Source: Rhizobiales bacterium 2SD (GTDB lineage: Bacteria; Pseudomonadota; Alphaproteobacteria; Rhizobiales; Beijerinckiaceae). From it: DNA of 64,000 bases. The notes under the pieces were generated by a model that saw nothing but the letters and a program-made list of their open reading frames with translations, ran no database searches and was not told where the DNA came from. Positions 62,298 through 64,000 of the stretch are shown one piece after another; within the stretch, counting starts at the first letter, position 1; every line of letters begins with the position of its first letter. The stretch is taken from contig SCMY01000008.1 in the NCBI GenBank assembly GCA_005502805.1, positions 124,001-188,000 of the forward strand. Reading direction: 5' to 3'. The translations under genes and the position numbers were made by a program.

Positions 62298-62925
62298 CGA
62301 CCGGCGGCCGCTCGCCAGCCGCGACACAGGCTGGGCCCGCGGCATCGCGCGCCGGCTGAGCGCCAGCGGCATCACGCCGAACCAGATCTCGATGGCGAGC
62401 ATGGCGATGGCGACCGTCGCCGGCGCCGCCTTCTGGCTCGCGGGCTCGGCGGCGCCCGGGCCGCGCACGGCGCTGCTGCTTGCCGCGGCCCTGTTCTGCC
62501 AGCTCCGGCTGCTCTGCAATCTCTTCGACGGAATGGTTGCGATCGAAGGCGGCAAGCAGGCTGCCGACGGCCCGTTCTGGAACGAGTTCCCCGACCGGAT
62601 CGCCGATATCCTCATCCTCGCCGGGGTCGGCTATGGGATCGGGGCTCCGGCCTTGGGCTGGGCGGCGGCGGCTTTTGCCGTGCTGACCGCCTACACCCGC
62701 GAGCTCGGGCGAAATTGCGGGCTGCCGGCCGATTTCTCCGGCCCGATGGCCAAGCAGCATCGCATGGCGGTGATCACGGCCGCGGCGCTCGTTTCCCTGC
62801 TGGAGCCGCTTTGGAGAGGGCAGGGCGAGGTGCTGACCGTCGCGCTCTGGCTGATCGCGGTGGGCGCGGCCGTGACGGCCCTCAGGCGAGCGGCGAACAT
62901 CGTGCGCGGATTGCGCGGGCGCTGA
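62284..62925 (+). CDS. Atypical CDP-alcohol phosphatidyltransferase (YnbA-like)
   Basis: 213 residues, about six membrane segments. The family motif D(x2)DG(x2)AR(x8)G(x3)D(x3)D appears as N79(x2)D82-G83(x2)A86-I87(x8)G96(x3)N100(x3)D104, so two of the four Asp are Asn and the Arg is Ile. From memory E. coli YnbA has the same two Asn changes, so this is probably a real subfamily with altered metal binding rather than a dead enzyme. It would move a CDP-lipid onto an alcohol. It overlaps the upstream membrane-protein gene by 14 bases. Confidence 0.82.
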   Translation: MAQDSDRRPLASRDTGWARGIARRLSASGITPNQISMASMAMATVAGAAFWLAGSAAPGPRTALLLAAALFCQLRLLCNLFDGMVAIEGGKQAADGPFWNEFPDRIADILILAGVGYGIGAPALGWAAAAFAVLTAYTRELGRNCGLPADFSGPMAKQHRMAVITAAALVSLLEPLWRGQGEVLTVALWLIAVGAAVTALRRAANIVRGLRGR

Positions 62926-63037
62926 CTACGTCGAGGGCCATCGGGCTCTTTTATCTGCGCGCCCGGATAGAAAACTGACAGCATTCAGCTACTAATCGGC
63001 GGTGGTGAGCGCAGGCAGGCGAGAGAGCGTCATCGAG

Positions 63038-63985
63038 ATGGGTGAGGATGTCGGGGTGATCGAGACGCTTGATCTCGACAAACTTGCCTATGAAGCTGTC
63101 GGCTAGGGCGACCTCAACCGGGCTCTGCTGTATTTCGACGAGTTGAGCCGGCGATACCCGAAAATCGCCAGCCTTCACTACATGCGCGGGCTCGCACAGA
63201 AATACCGCCGGCAATGGCCTGACACTCTGCGCCACAACCTCACGTCCCAATCGCTGCAGGATGAGTTCGACGAAGCCTCCGCCTGGAATGCGGGGATCGC
63301 GGCGACGGCGATCAGGGACTGGGGTGTAGCGCGCGAACAATGGGCGAGATGCGGTATCGCGTTGCCTGGCGAAGAGGGGCCGATCCAGACCGATTTCGGT
63401 GTCGTCAGCATTCGTCTGAACGCTTGGGGTGATGGCGAAACGCTATTCGCGAGGCGCATCGACCCGGTGTGCGCGCGGCTCCTGAACATTCCCCTTCCAG
63501 AAAGCGGCTATTGTTTTGACGACATCGTGCTGCATGACGGTGCCGCGACAGGGCAGCGTAATCTTCGTGGCGAGATCGTCCCGGTCTTCAACGCGTTGGA
63601 GCGCTGGGAGCCTTCACTCTTCCAGACATTCACAGCCTTCGTCACCTGCCCCGACCAGGATAGCCTCGCACCGCTGCTGACGTCTCGCGCGCCCGGTGTT
63701 GCCTACCTCGAAGACTGGACGGAGTCGCTCGCCTATATCTGCCTGAAATGCAGCTATGGTCTGCCACATCGCCATGATCACGAGCAGGCTCCCGCCGGTT
63801 GGAACACGAGCAGGCACGTCGGAATCGCAGCCCAGAGCCGCCATTCGGTCGAGAAGATTCTTGCAGAGTGGCAGGCGGGCGGCGAGCAGCGCTTTGTCGA
63901 CGCGATCGAGACGCGCACCTTTCCGGTGCCTGCCCCCGCCAATGGCCATGTCTGGTGGCGGGCACCAGGCGAGGAAAGTGACTAG
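63038..63985 (+). pseudogene. TPR-like hypothetical gene interrupted by an amber codon
   Basis: From the ATG at 63038 the frame reads MGEDVGVIETLDLDKLAYEA VG, a TAG at 63104-63106, then GDLNRALLYFDELSRRYPKI and on to the stop at 63983-63985. The residues across the TAG (AYEAVG-x-GDLNRALLYFDELSRRYP) form one TPR-like helix pair, so the stop looks like a single-base change from CAG. The downstream 292 codons are intact, with a C-terminal domain (VWIDN-free, with EDWTESLAYICLKCSYGLPH) I do not recognise. It could also start inside, at TTG 63143 or ATG 63182. Confidence 0.55.
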
Positions 63986-64000
63986 CCCCCGGTCACGCTC

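Overview
The window looks like chromosomal DNA of a GC-rich alphaproteobacterium of the Hyphomicrobiales, most like Bosea or a close relative. The grounds are a Porin_2-type porin, Aap/TakP-type uptake systems, a PleC/DivJ-like histidine kinase, a CobS/CobT pair and very GC-rich third codon positions. This is family-level recognition; no search was run. I saw no rRNA, tRNA or CRISPR array.

Layout. 0-4.7 kb (minus strand): a copper-efflux cassette (CueR-type promoter, HMA chaperone, P1B-type ATPase, small Cys/Met protein, FixH-like protein, start of a CusB-like adaptor). 4.7-11 kb: an AapJQMP amino-acid ABC transporter read as one unit with a MetC-like PLP lyase, divergent from a LysR regulator. 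11-14.1 kb: a Crp/Fnr-family regulator and a large porin, with three perfect and one near-perfect CRP-type half-site palindromes around them. 14.2-15 kb: a short XRE gene, then an IS3-type transposase remnant abutting an integrase fragment, directly before dusA, a known integration target. 15-20 kb: dusA, thioesterase, TauE-like exporter, GNAT, DUF1289, cobS and cobT. 20-20.7 kb: a VapBC-like module with a 9+9 bp operator palindrome. 20.7-28.8 kb: GST/HxlR, GNAT, Bug-type binding protein divergent from GntR plus an enolase-superfamily enzyme, a histidine kinase, a membrane-anchored nuclease and an AEC transporter.

28.9-31.6 kb: a translationally coupled plus-strand operon of a GST, three tandem paralogous exported four-cysteine proteins of unknown function and a uracil-DNA-glycosylase-family protein, followed by palindromic repeats. 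31.7-44 kb: a 3-hydroxyisobutyrate-dehydrogenase-family enzyme, map, a polar amino-acid ABC system without a local ATPase, two TetR genes with palindromic operators, an MFS exporter, an isochorismatase-fold protein lacking its usual Cys, and a tightly overlapping minus-strand operon (DCC oxidoreductase, saccharopine-dehydrogenase-like fusion, agmatinase family, Lrp). 44-51 kb: two tandem TakP-like TRAP binding proteins, each followed by a closely similar terminator, then cupin, Lrp and a porin-motif mini-protein, facing convergent dctQ-dctM. 51-59.3 kb: two exporters, a SolA-like oxidase, a soluble MCP-PilZ protein, and a binding protein with two Gfo/Idh/MocA oxidoreductases. 59.6-64 kb: an orphan protein, a PlsC-CdsA-membrane protein-CDP-alcohol transferase cassette resembling E. 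coli ynbAB, and a TPR-like gene broken by one amber codon.

Most of the window is ordinary metabolism, transport and regulation. The parts least explained by known families are the coupled triplicate exported proteins, the mini-porin protein, the CRP-type site cluster, the atypical phospholipid cassette and the decayed dusA element.
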